In this document: piece by piece, positions 22,366 to 33,200 of the stretch
Layout: each line of letters starts with the position of its first letter
How positions within the stretch are numbered: position 1 is the first letter of the stretch
Source of the DNA: Phymatolithon calcareum
Lineage: Eukaryota > Rhodophyta > Florideophyceae > Hapalidiales
NCBI GenBank assembly: GCA_977006965.1
Contig: OZ345380.1
Span: 1,054,001-1,118,000 of the forward strand
Reading direction: 5' to 3'
Length of the DNA stretch: 64,000 bases
Notes under the pieces: model-generated
Databases searched by the model: none
What the model was told of the DNA's origin: nothing
The model's input: the letters and a program-made list of their open reading frames with translations, nothing else
Translations under genes and position numbers: made by a program

Positions 22366-22945
22366 CTGGTGAACGATGTTCACGTCTTCTTGCTCACATC
22401 GGACCATTCGCTCGCAGCCACTGCTGGCGCCTATTTCACCGCCCGTCTGCGTGACGCTGTCGCCGGAGATTTTAAAGCCGTTCTCACTCAGCCGCACATC
22501 TGTTTTCCGACCGCATAATCCCTCGGATGAATCCCGCTTGCTTACGGCAGGCAACACTCCGGACATTCGCGTCTGTGATGTGGCTTCCGGCTATACATCC
22601 CCTATTGCCTTTCCGTGCGCAGTCGGAGGGCAAGAGGAAAACTTACGTCATGATTTCGCGGTACGCTGGAGACAGAGAAACGTTGCTATTTTGGCCACTT
22701 CTTCGCCTACCGATGAGCAGGTCGTATCTATTTGGGACGTGCGCAGTGGATCGCTTGAACAGAAGCTACCTTTGGAAGCCGTGGCAAAGTCTGCTGAACT
22801 CTTCATGAACGGCCAGTATCTAACCGTGAGAGATGACGATGATCTACTGCGCTGCTCTTCACGACCTTTTGGAGATTTTCTATTATCGATTGCAGCGGCA
22901 GACGTGGATTCATACGCTCTGCACAACTGCCTTTGGGACCGGTAA
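22366..22945 (+). pseudogene. STRAP-like WD40 protein fragment, frameshifted
   Basis: Two frames must be joined. The first (22366 to about 22510) reads SLAATAGAYFTARLRDAVAG, a close relative of the AATA-x-A-DFTAK-x-WDA-x-x-G block of STRAP. The second (to 22945) reads ESRLLTAGNTPDIRVCDVA and later VSIWDVRSGSLEQKLPLE, which continue the STRAP blade order. The match covers the middle of the protein only. The N-terminal blade and the last blades are missing, so it is a fragment rather than a gene. STRAP is a seven-blade adaptor acting with the SMN complex. It is unrelated to the WD40 part of the NLR genes at 30 and 42 kb. Confidence 0.6.
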
Positions 22946-23118
22946 TGCTGCATGACTTGCAGAAGTTGTAGAAATGACTGTACACACGTGTAAGATTTAC
23001 TTCTTTATGATTGTCAAAATCAATCACACCTGAGCTCGACCCGACTCCGATTACCTTGCTCTCAAAATCAGGAAATATTTCCAAACATATATATATTTTC
23101 AAAAAATGACTAAGAATC

Positions 23119-23350
23119 ATATTCTCATCGGGACGCTATATAGTGTATATACTCAGGAAATTTTGTCCCGATGAGAAGTTCTTTTCAAAACCTAAAAATG
23201 CTTTACCAAAAAAATTAAAATTTGATTTTCTCATCGGGACACTATTTGGTGTATATACTCAGGAAACTCTGTCCCGATGAGAAAATCTTTCCAAAACCTA
23301 AAAATGTTTTTACCAAAATTGAAATTCGATTTTGTCATCGGGACACTACA
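23119..23350. repeat. 106-bp tandem repeat, each unit a hairpin
   Basis: TCTCATCGGGAC occurs at 23123 and 23229 and, slightly changed, near 23333. Its inverted partner GTCCCGATGAGA occurs at 23165 and 23271. Each unit is therefore a 12-bp-arm hairpin followed by an A/T-rich spacer. There are about 2.2 copies. Confidence 0.75.
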
Positions 23351-23761
23351 GTATTAGGTGTATAGACACAAGGGTTGCGTGAGCGGGACATGCGACACGG
23401 GACACAGGCGCTCAAGCTTGGTCTGTCATCACTGGCTTACCGTAATCGACTCCTGCAGCATTTTTTTGAAAGGGACTACAAAGCAAACGTAGATGGCGTG
23501 TTTTACGCAAAACATCCTGACGATGAAGGCGATGGCGAGGAGAGCGATCTTTTGGCGCTCTCATCAAACGACTGTGCATCAGACCTAAAGGCGCGGGAGG
23601 AATTTTCGATGCTTCCATGATGATATAATCTCCGAAACGCAAAACAAGCGAGAAAAGCGAGAAAAGCGACATCTGGCCGGTGCCATAGCGCCGAAACACA
23701 TTCGTTCATCCGTAGTGCCTCCTCTTTTTCTGCAGTCTTAGGTGCGGCGACCGCATCCTAT

Positions 23762-24100
23762 ATGACGCGTGATTTTAAGGCTTCCGAAGCTTCTCTTGCG
23801 TGCATTGTAACTGGGACCACAAAGGCTGCCGCACCCCATCGCCTTTGCAGACTCATGCACGAGGAAGGCAAAGAGCACCGAAGAGCGCTTGACGCGTTTA
23901 TGATGGCTGCCGAACTGAAAAAAGACCTGGACCTGTGGAAGCGGAACGCGGAGCTATAGGAGTAACAGGGTGACCTCAAACAGGAAATCTACTGCCTAAC
24001 ACGGGCTCTCAGCGTAAGCAAAGGGCTCAACGAGGAGGCGCTTCGGGCTCGCGCCAAGTTTCATTTGCGTCAGGGACAACTGAAAATACTGCCGATAGCC
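23762..24100 (+). pseudogene. TPR fragment resembling TFIIIC subunit tau131/GTF3C3
   Basis: One frame reads RRALDAFMMAAELKKDLDLW, then KRNAEL, stop, E, stop, QGDLKQEIYCLTRALSVS and ARAKFHLRQGQ. The order AA-L-x-K-D-x-x-LWKR-x-AEL-x-x-E-QGD-x-x-Q-IYC-x-x-RA is what I know from the central TPRs of the TFIIIC tau131/GTF3C3 family, but a different TPR protein is possible. Two in-frame stops (TAG and TAA) and missing flanks mark it as a dead fragment. An upstream ORF at 23375-23620 may be another piece of the same source, without clear support. Confidence 0.45.
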
Positions 24101-24322
24101 ACGCCATCGTTCAGGCCCGAAAAAGAATTAAATCATCAGATGATTTGCTCAATGTCAATGACCATTTTCGTCCAGTATCATCCAGATTGTGTCGTTCAAC
24201 AGCTGTATAAAATCTCATTCCCCTATGTTACAGACCCACTTCCTTCCACTAGGCGCTGCGATTGCTCCTTAGCACAAAACTGCACGCTTTCCTAGTTCAT
24301 CTCAACGTACTCGCTATCGAAA

Positions 24323-24960
24323 ATGACACGCGCCACATGGATTCCATCCACCCAGAAAACTCGCGAAGAGGTATGCTCTTTCTTCGCAGATGAGTCGAGC
24401 AGGTTGTGCGAGCAGACGTAGAAGGTAACGGTCCTTGTATTCCAGCAAGCCATCAATTGTTGTGGGCTCACATCTGTGGCCTAGGCGCTGTCGGCAATCG
24501 GATGCCCGACCATAGTGGACGATCTTTTTCTCGAAGTTGGCGTGAATGTGGAAAGTGCAGTTTGTGACGGCATGACTCTTGCTGAAATCCATGACGCAAA
24601 CTCACGATATGTTTCCCGTAAGAAGCTTTCGGCGTTTGTGGAGTGCTATCATTTCGATGCATTTTCGGTCACTCCTGCTGGTGTCAAGAAGGCTTGCAGC
24701 TCGGACGGAGCTGGTATCGATGACATCGTCATTCTCAACGTCCATTCCGGTATCGCGCATGAGAAACCCAAGGGTGGTGGACATTTCTCACAGGCCCGAA
24801 GCCTAATACTGAAGACTTTATCATTGCTGACGTACACGGCATCAAATACGGTGAGTATTGGTCCACTCCACGCGAGCAGATCATCGGTGCAATGATGGGC
24901 AGGAATTCTTGCGGAAGATTGCGTGGAGCTAATCGCTTTGGCCGAATCGATCGCAATTTG
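24323..24960 (+). pseudogene. Degenerate coding sequence, family not recognised
   Basis: One frame with two stops runs from MTRATWIPSTQK to GIDDIVILNVHSG and then shifts near 24780 into FIIADVHGIKYGEYWSTP and a stop near 24972. The composition is that of a real protein, and no membrane or repeat features are seen. I cannot name a family. It lies between other gene fragments. Confidence 0.35.
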
Positions 24961-25199
24961 AGATTCCTCTGAATGGACTCATTCCCTCACTGATGGATTG
25001 TACTGCGCCACCCGCGCCGTATGAGAGTGCCGCTCTCCAGACGTACATTCCAAAGTATTGGGATACCATCCTTAGAGTGAAGAACATGGAGGTAGTTTCT
25101 TCCGTGGCTTCTGCGATGCGTGTGCTGGAGGTAGGTGAATCTCCTCTGGTGCACCTGGACGAGATCATGCGTATGCTGCAGGACAGTTACACATCCCAT

Positions 25200-26030
25200 C
25201 TCAATACGTTTTTGGGCGCTTCAAAAATCGGTGACATGGTTAACACACTGCACGAGAAGCTTACAAAGTCCGTAGCGTTTTACGTTCGATAGCCCCCACA
25301 CGGGCTTGACCCTGCACAAAGTATTCGTCCGCCCAATGATTGAATACGCGGCACATCTCACGCCATTAACCATGGAGGCAAGAAGACGGGCGACGGAGCT
25401 TGACAAAAAAGTATTTGGGGACCTTTTCAAAGGCTTCACGAAAGGACGGACCGAGCGCCTAAGAAAACTTTTGGGCCTTCCAGCCCTGAAAACCCTCCGC
25501 GACTTGCTCCTGGAAAAACTGCGAGAAAGGCTGTCTCGAAGAATCTGCCACACAGACAAAAACGGAACCGCAGAAGACCGATGGAGAGCATTGAAAGATC
25601 TGGACGCACTGGAGGAGACGGCACCAATTAGAGATGGGGAGAATGCTGTGCAAACGCAAGCGGAAACTTGGAAAGCAGGAGAACGTATGCTGAAAAGACG
25701 AATCCCCGTCAAAGAAGACTGCGGGATGAGCAAAATCCTTTCGCTGGAGACCAAAGCGAACCAAAGCGCAGGGATCCTGTGGTTCTTCGGCCAATTCCCG
25801 GGGTGCACCGTCGAGACGTTGGGAGACAGGGGGGAGCACTAGCTCGAAACAGTTCAAAACACGCTGAAAAAAGAGACCTGGTCGAAGGCAGAGGAACAAG
25901 AGCTGATTGCAGCAATGGAAGAATTGAGAGAAGCAGTGTCTGGAAGGAGCAACGGAGGGACAGACTAGAACCTGTGCGTAAAATGTGGGCGGTTCGTGGA
26001 AAAGTTCGGTAGGCGATATGAAAATGTTAT
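25200..26030 (+). pseudogene. Non-LTR retrotransposon fragment (end of reverse transcriptase)
   Basis: The main frame (25306-25842) starts HKVFVRPMIEYAAHL, the block that follows the palm of LINE reverse transcriptases (K-x-x-VRP-x-x-EY). Just upstream, another frame gives LNTFLGASKIG and VRSVLRSIAP, compatible with the preceding thumb region after a frameshift. Beyond 25842 the same frame continues through TAG at 25840-25842 and 25966-25968 to a cysteine pair CVKCGRFVEKF. The 5' region (endonuclease and palm) is missing, so it is a 5'-truncated, decayed copy. No poly(A) tail is evident. Confidence 0.55.
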
Positions 26031-27845
26031 CATAACAGGGATTTGGGAAGAAATGTGAGTTTGCAGGCTCTCAGGAAGGGTGTTTTGCAGATTCGCGCGA
26101 CTTCATTGAGCATTCTCCGCACTGAACAATTGCCTAGACGGCACAGAAAATAGCTAAAAATAATCGCCTACTTCTACACTACATTTGGATGGAGCGGTTT
26201 TTGTGTCTCAAATGATTCCAGCGAGATAGATGAAAAAGGGTGGAGAGAAGTACGGAGTGTGAACCCGCGTTGCAGTCGCCGGCGATGTCTCGACACTGGA
26301 CCCCGGTCCCAAACTTGATATCATCTGATTACACGTGTAGTACTCAATTAGGGTTAGAAAAAAGTGCACAAACGGCCCGGATGGTTCATCCGCCGGCGCT
26401 CAGATCCATCCTGCAAATACGGGCCTCCTTTTTTTCGCATCGCCAAAGAAGCGCTGCAGCGAGTCCCGCTTCGTTTGGCCCTCGCCTGGATATCATTCGC
26501 AATTAGCGCTTCAACGCGAAGTTCTACTACGGACTGCATCGCACAAACCACCAGCTTGCCTCATCTGTTTTGCTCAATCGAGCCATTCCAAGGTAATTCA
26601 TCGCGCTCTACAACGTTGCACGCTGATCGTTACGCCAACCGAAGCTAACTAGAATCCAACTTTGGATCATACAACTGAGGACAATTACGACTTGTTTGCA
26701 TGGACAATACAGGGTTTTTGGGATATGCAGAAATGGCCAAAAAGAAACAAAATATCATGTTCGTTACCGATCGTTCATGCGTGCAATATCTACGCACATC
26801 GAACTTGTGAGTCTATCCACCGGAAAGGGAAAGAAAGGCTGCACGATTATTACACATTCTAAGATGCGTGCGTACTTAACTGCTGCTTGTATAAACCGCG
26901 ATGTGGAAAAATACGTCAAGGAGCTCAAACGCAAGGAGAAAAGAAGGCTGTTAAAGATCTAGGAATAAAAGTATGCCCGACTCGCAGCATCCGGAAGAAA
27001 TCTGTTCGAGAATGAATTCCCCCTGGTTGAGTGTATACGCCTCGTTTGCGACATTGATCCAAGGCTTTTTTGTGACGAGATGATAGCAGTAGAGACTAGA
27101 GGGCAGTTTCTCAATCATCTTGAAGCAGAGGCATTTGTTCTAATAGAGATTAACATTGAAGCTCGAAAACATTCCATTTCGACACGGATGTAAAGACATC
27201 TCTGCCGCATCAATTCGGCTACTCTCCCCATCCGATTGCAGACATCTAGACCATGCGTTATATCGAATTGAGAAAGCGGCGAATACCAGCTGGAAATCAG
27301 GCGCTGGTCATTTCTGATTGCATAGGACGACTTATTCACGTCGAATACACGAAGAGTGTTGTGCAGGTGTGTAATGGGTTCGAAAGTTGCTGCTCATGCA
27401 ATAGCATGCAGAGAAAACGGGCGAGACTTTATCAGTGCAACTCTGCAATGAAGCTGGATGATAAACTTCAAAACAATTTACATACCACATGGATAATATT
27501 GACAAAGAGGTCTGATTTAACGGTCAGCATGCTGCTGGAGAGTCAAAAATAATGCACTGATCGCTGGTGTTGGGAGCGCAGACTGACGAGAATGCACCAA
27601 TTGTTTGCCAGGAAAACATTTCTGCGCTCATTCTCGAGCACTTTCCGTCTCCGAGACATTTTCTCCACTAAGACCGCGCTTTCGACCGGGGAAGGACAAC
27701 TCGTTCATTTTCTGGTCTGATATTCGGTCTTCGCAGTGCTCCGACCTTCACATATTCATTTCCATTTTCCTCGCTATGCTGATCACACACAGGCGCCACA
27801 AGGGGGCACGAAATCTGGTAGGTCGTCCACGCGGGCTCTGCCACA
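26031..27845. other. No confident gene; scattered decayed ORFs
   Basis: Short frames near 26662-26960 and 27000-27200 (+) have protein-like composition (for example FPLVECIRLVCDIDPRLF), but no family is recognisable and stops interrupt them. They may be more gene fragments. Confidence 0.35.
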
Positions 27846-28250
27846 TCAACTCGAATGAATGGTCCATCTCCACCGGGTGTTAGATTTGCGCCCCGCAAAA
27901 GCTTGTACCAGCTCTACATTAAATAGCAAGACGAATCTGGCAGCATCTAGCACTGCGTCCGGGACAGAGCAGACTGCTTTCCGCAGCTTGAATAGCACTG
28001 GGGCGGAATCATCACCGTCCTTAACGTTCGGGAAGACGTGCAGCTCGGGGCGTGGTCGAGTGGGAGACAGACAAGCGTAGCCAGCGTGAATGATCGCTTG
28101 TGCATCAAGAAGCTTCATTGTAACTTCATAAGTGCAACAAGCGCCGTATGAAGTTTCGCCGAGCACAAGCACGAGCGCGGAAGAGTCAAGTTCACTACTC
28201 ACAGCAGCGCACGGTGTAGGTGCGTCTGCTAAGTATTCGTCCAGAAACTA
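27846..28250 (-). pseudogene. DPH1/DPH2-like (diphthamide synthesis) fragment
   Basis: The minus-strand frame contains LGETSYGACCTYEV followed by AQAIIHAGYACLSPT and then LHVF. This is the conserved heart of the diphthamide 3-amino-3-carboxypropyl transferase family (LGDT-x-YGACC-x-DE, then A-D-x-x-IH-x-GH-x-CLSP), where the YGACC cysteine is a ligand of the 4Fe-4S cluster in the catalytic subunit. The canonical Asp after YGACC is changed to Thr-Tyr here. An acceptor-like CTGTAG precedes the frame at its upstream end. N- and C-terminal domains are absent nearby, so I read it as a gene fragment on the opposite strand to the STRAP- and TPR-like pieces. Confidence 0.6.
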
Positions 28251-29315
28251 CAGATCTATTCGCAAGCACACAGCGTCGTGAACCTTCGCTGCAGTGTGAG
28301 TGACTAGGCAGGCGTGTGGAAGAGAGGAGATAGCCGGGAGAGGTCTTCAAGGGAGCAACAAAACGCGCCAAGGATGATAGAAGCTTGAGGTTTCGCTTGT
28401 GGTCACTCGTACACACGGAAAAGCACATCTTCTTGATTTCTACACAGGTTTGTGCGCGGAGGGGGACTTAGCGGCGGCAGCGCATGGATTTTCGCGCTGT
28501 ATTCTGTCGTTAAAAGACGCGCGAAGAAACGGGTGTCCTTCGCGAATGCAGGCGCGGAAAAGCTACAGGAACTTCAGCCTCCCGCCGTCCGCTATTTTTA
28601 CAGTGCTTCAATTGTGCATTGCCACTGTAAATATCCCCGGCAGGTCATTTTGAGGTCCTAAAGGCTCTTTGCTGCCCCTAATTTATACCGACAGCGGCCC
28701 TGACGGAAACTGAAGTGTCCCGTATCTGATCGGATCGAGCCGACCGAGGAAACCTACAAAATCTTACTTCCGAGAGCATTCTCCCACTTGAACACCCCGC
28801 GGTTCCGTCTCGTTTTTGGATGAGTACCTCCCTCAACCTCTTCTCCACAATTCGATGAACGCATTAACAAGTCTCAGCTTTAGATTTGGAGCGACAATAC
28901 TTTTCGACTTGTACGCACTGGTAAAGTGACGTTCCTAGCTTGGAAATGGCAAGTTTGCCCGCTTATGATATATTATGATAGTCCTAACTCTGCCACGAAC
29001 TTCCAGCCAGGTTCTAGTCTGGGGACACTGAATCGCCAAATTGGTTGACAACACAGGAACGCACGTGTAACGAAGGGTGTTCCAGAATCCGTAGAAGCAG
29101 CAGTTGCCGCCTTCCCCCAAAACGGTGAGTCCTGGGCACTGTAATAAAATCAGTTTAAATACGTTTTACGTTCGATTCTAACGCATAAAACAGCTCTTTC
29201 CGTCAACCATTTGGGACTGAAAACCTCATTCTTGTATGGCAGTGTTGCCAGTTCACGTCTTCAGGCTGAGCATTCCGTATTTGTATGGCATTTACATATT
29301 TTTGCTCCCCCAGTG
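28251..29315. other. No confident gene; transposon-like terminus at its end
   Basis: There are short ORFs only. The stretch ends TTTTTGCTCCCCCAGTG at 29299-29315, the inverse of the CACTGGGGG terminus seen at 11656 and 39799. It directly abuts the start of the segmental duplication. Confidence 0.4.
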
Positions 29316-30215
29316 TTTGGCTTCTGCAGCTCTTCTTGAAGATAGACGAGTGGAGTTTGGTAACCATCTCGGATTTACTTAAACAGAAATTTCTGTTAAA
29401 TTAAATATTTATTAAAAATTTAGCAAAACTGTGATGGCTATTACTCAGTCACAATGCATCCACGTCGACAATTTGAAGTCGTGAGCCTATTGTTAGCTTG
29501 TATTTCACCGACTAATAAAAATAAAAGGACAAATATGCCCAACATGGGGGTGAGGGTCCTTAAACTAACTTTCAGCCCCACAATCCACTTGCTGCACGTT
29601 CGGGAAGACTACAGATACATGTTATGTTTTTTTCTTTTATGTTTGCCAACATGTTCGATAAAGGGGGGTGTCCTTCTCCATTAGTGGAGCTATAAATTAA
29701 GTAACAACGTGGAATTATTGTGCTGTACAAGTATGTAGACTGCGCCCAGAGTTTGCAAAATCTGCGTTTTCCAGTTATTTTCGAACGGACAGAGCAGATC
29801 ATGAGATATGATAAGAAATGATGTGCCACAATCCTGTACTGGTCTGTACGCACAGCACAACAATGCTTGCGAGCAACAAGGCCTAGGAATCGACTGCTGT
29901 GCAGAATCATAACGCTCTCACACTTCCGGATGGACCCCATGACCCCATCTGGAACTTGGTATTGGTGCCGATGCCACGTACACGCACACAATTCGGCACA
30001 GGCACATTAAAATTTTTAAGCAAGAAACACCTCTGCTAAGTAACGATTCGGCACTACACGTGTAACTGTGACTCTGCCGAATTGCATACGTGTACGTGCC
30101 TTCGGCACCCCCACAGGGTTCCAGATGATTGCTCCTCCCCAACGTTGCGGCACTGCTCGCTCAGCTACATCCACCTCAACCGCTATCCTTTCTTTTTCTA
30201 ACTCCTCCGTGTATC

Positions 30216-33200
30216 ATGTCATCCTCTCCGCCATCCTCATCCGCGTCTTTCACGCCGTTTCCTCGTATCAAAGCCGTCGTTGGCACGTCCAGATCGATCA
30301 GTGGTTTGAAGCCTATCGATTGCTATGTGTCACTTTCATCCGACCTTCGTCTTCTCGCCGTCAAGCGTCATCCAGAATCGCCATCATCCGTGCTTGCCTT
30401 TCGCAAAAAGTATCACTGTTTCAAACTGGAGCGAATGCCCGAACCGTCACCGCGCGTTGTCACTTCTTTTGCGCAATTTGTTTCTTGCCGTGTTGCGCCT
30501 GATGACAGTCATTCAGCCGGCCTCGCTGTCAGGATCACTGAAGGTGAGACGAGAGTGCTACTTTTTTTCCAGAATTCTGAGACACACAACAAGTGGCTCG
30601 CAGACCTACGCCACCGTGTGGCTCCCCTTTCCATTCTTCTCGACTATTTCATGGCAGAAATACGTTCGAACAGGCCAATTCCGGGAGTCCATATTTCCGT
30701 CCCTGACGTTGCTCGTAAAATCACTGAATTTGATAACTGTGAGAATGAGCGGACTGAATCAACCACTCGATGGGCTAAGCGCATCTGGGATATGTTTGCC
30801 GCTTTTAAAAAACCAATTGACACTGCCTCAGGGCTCGTGGGAGCGCTAGCCGGTGCATCGAAACAGGTGAAAGAGTTGGCCCAGCCGTTGAGCGCAATCG
30901 GGTTCGTTGGATGTGCCTTCTCCGTTATTTCGTTGACAGCAACCACTGTTTACCTCGTACGTGAGGAGCGTGAAGGAAAGCATAAGCTGGCGGGTGCGCT
31001 AGAGAAATTGCATGATGCGTCTCTAGTGCTATTGGAATGTTTCGTTGAAATTTTAAGGTCCGGGTTTCAAAACGACAAGTTGGTAGAGGACGTTTTTAAT
31101 GTCATCTCTAAGGTCTGGGACGTTGCCGCAACGGTGGAACAGTTCCTATTACGACCCTTGATTGAGCGCATCTGGAAAGCTGAAGAGATCAAGGAGCTTG
31201 AAGCCAAAGTGGAAGATGTAACGGCGCGATTGCTCCAAATTCGTACTCTGAAAGAAGTTGCCGAAGTGAAGAAGGATTTTGGCGAAATGAAGGAGGACGT
31301 TGCCGAGTTGAGAGTGGAGATTCAAAAAGGAGTACATGATGAATTTAAGCCTTTTTTTCCAGATTGCATACAGCTCAGGCAAGGCCTTTTGCTTGATGTT
31401 GCTGCAACAACACTGGCCCAACTCAAAGGTCACGTCATTGTAAAGAAATCTAGCGGTGATGAGGCTGAATCTGCGCCGAGCAATACCGCTAATAACCTCG
31501 TGCGTCGAGTTGCAGTCGCGTCAGTCAGTGGCGAAGGAGGCGTGGGAAAGACTAGCGCTTGCAAGCTTCTTTGCGCGGACCCTGACGTACAGAAGCATTT
31601 CGACGGGGGCGCTATTTTATGGCTTTCACTTGGTCCTGGCGTATTGGATACGAAGGTCAAGAAAAGAATAGCGAGCATTGTTGCAGATTGTGGCGGGCGC
31701 CTAATCGCAGATAAGATTCGCGAACCGGGGGACGTTGAAGATGCAGTGAACATTGCGCGTGAATTTTTTTCCGCGCACCGCATTTTGCTGGTGATTGACA
31801 ACGTGTGGAAACGTATCCCTCGCTTGAAGGTGAAAGACTGGATGACGGAATTATCCAGGATTGCTTCTTGTAGTGGGAGTGTGGTGATAATGTCGACAAG
31901 GTTCGATGACTTGTCTTCGGCACCCGGCGTGGAACGTGTTCGGCTTGGTCGCCTTAATTTAGAAGAAGAAAATGGTGCGGATTGGGAAACCGCGAAGACG
32001 CTGTACGACTATTATCGAAAAGCTCGTGATAGTGCTGAGCATCCTCAAAAACGACCACGATTGGATCCTGTTAAAGAGGAGTCCACTCGCAAACGAGCAC
32101 TGAAGCTGTCTTGTGGAATTCCGTTGGCAATTGCGACGATTGGAAGTTTGATTTGTGCACGTAGAAGTCGTGCCGAATCTGTTCTATCGTCTATTGAGAG
32201 GAAGGTGGGTGGTCTGGCTGCCGAGTCCACAGGTGAGGTCGCTGCAGCTTTTGTGAACCATGCAGGGCTCCATGCAGCAATGTCTGAAAGTCTCAAGTTT
32301 TTAGACGAATCCAAGTTTAATCGTGATATATTTCATGTTTGTTCAAGCAGTAGACACACTGATGGCGTTACAAGGTTTTCTGCAAACTATGATGGGTTTG
32401 CAGATAAGCCTCTGAGCTCTCGATATGCTGCATTGGAGGCAATGGACAAGTCCGCGACACAATTTTCATTCGAAATATTACGTCACCTGTGGCATCTGAA
32501 GTCAGCATTTGAAGCGGAAGATGTTGCTCAAAGGTTTGTGAATTTGGGGCTTGGGCGGATTGAGAGACATGGGGAGTCTAGCGAAGAGGCGGTGTTCAAG
32601 CTGCATGATTTACAGTACGCATATTGCGCCGATGTTTCGTCTTCTTTCTGCGTCAATGACGATGGTTCACATGCATCCGTTAATGGCCACCGACTTCTCC
32701 TCTCAGCATGCGAGTCTACGTTCGGACCTAGAGTCACTGGTGTTGATTGGGCGTCAGTTTGCTTTTCCTCAGAGCAGCGTTGTGAAGATGTACCTCTCAA
32801 TGTACCTGAAAAGTCTTTAAGCCTGCATCTTGGGCAGAATTTGTTCAGTCACCTGCGTGAAGCATGCAAAGATTATCCAGCTCAGGCAGCAGATGAGATG
32901 TTCCGGCTATTGACTGATTTTCGGTGGCTGCGTGGTCGTGGTGCAGTGCATGGTCGAGATGGAGTTATCTCTGATTTTATGAAGGCCCGGCCATTGATCA
33001 TTCATTGTGACACACAGTACTGGCAATCGTACCTTGCACATATCCATTTGTTGCAGCGAGTTGCTCATCGAGTTCCAGAGCATGCGTATGCTGGCGGTCA
33101 ATTGGCATGGCATATTTTGGGACGACTTCAAGAGGAAATGCAACATGGACGTTATTCCGAGTTTGAAGTTAGACTTGTGGAGAGGTTCATCAGGAGCAGG

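Noticed and set aside
22376-22945. WD40 fragment as a third NLR copy
   Set aside because: Its blade order and key residues fit STRAP, and it shares no sequence with the WD40 halves at 33-35 and 45-47 kb.
25840-25968. In-frame TAG codons in the retroposon fragment as evidence of stop-codon reassignment
   Set aside because: TAG is used as a normal stop by uS17m, the four-pass gene and others in the window. The fragment is also truncated and frameshifted, so simple decay explains it.
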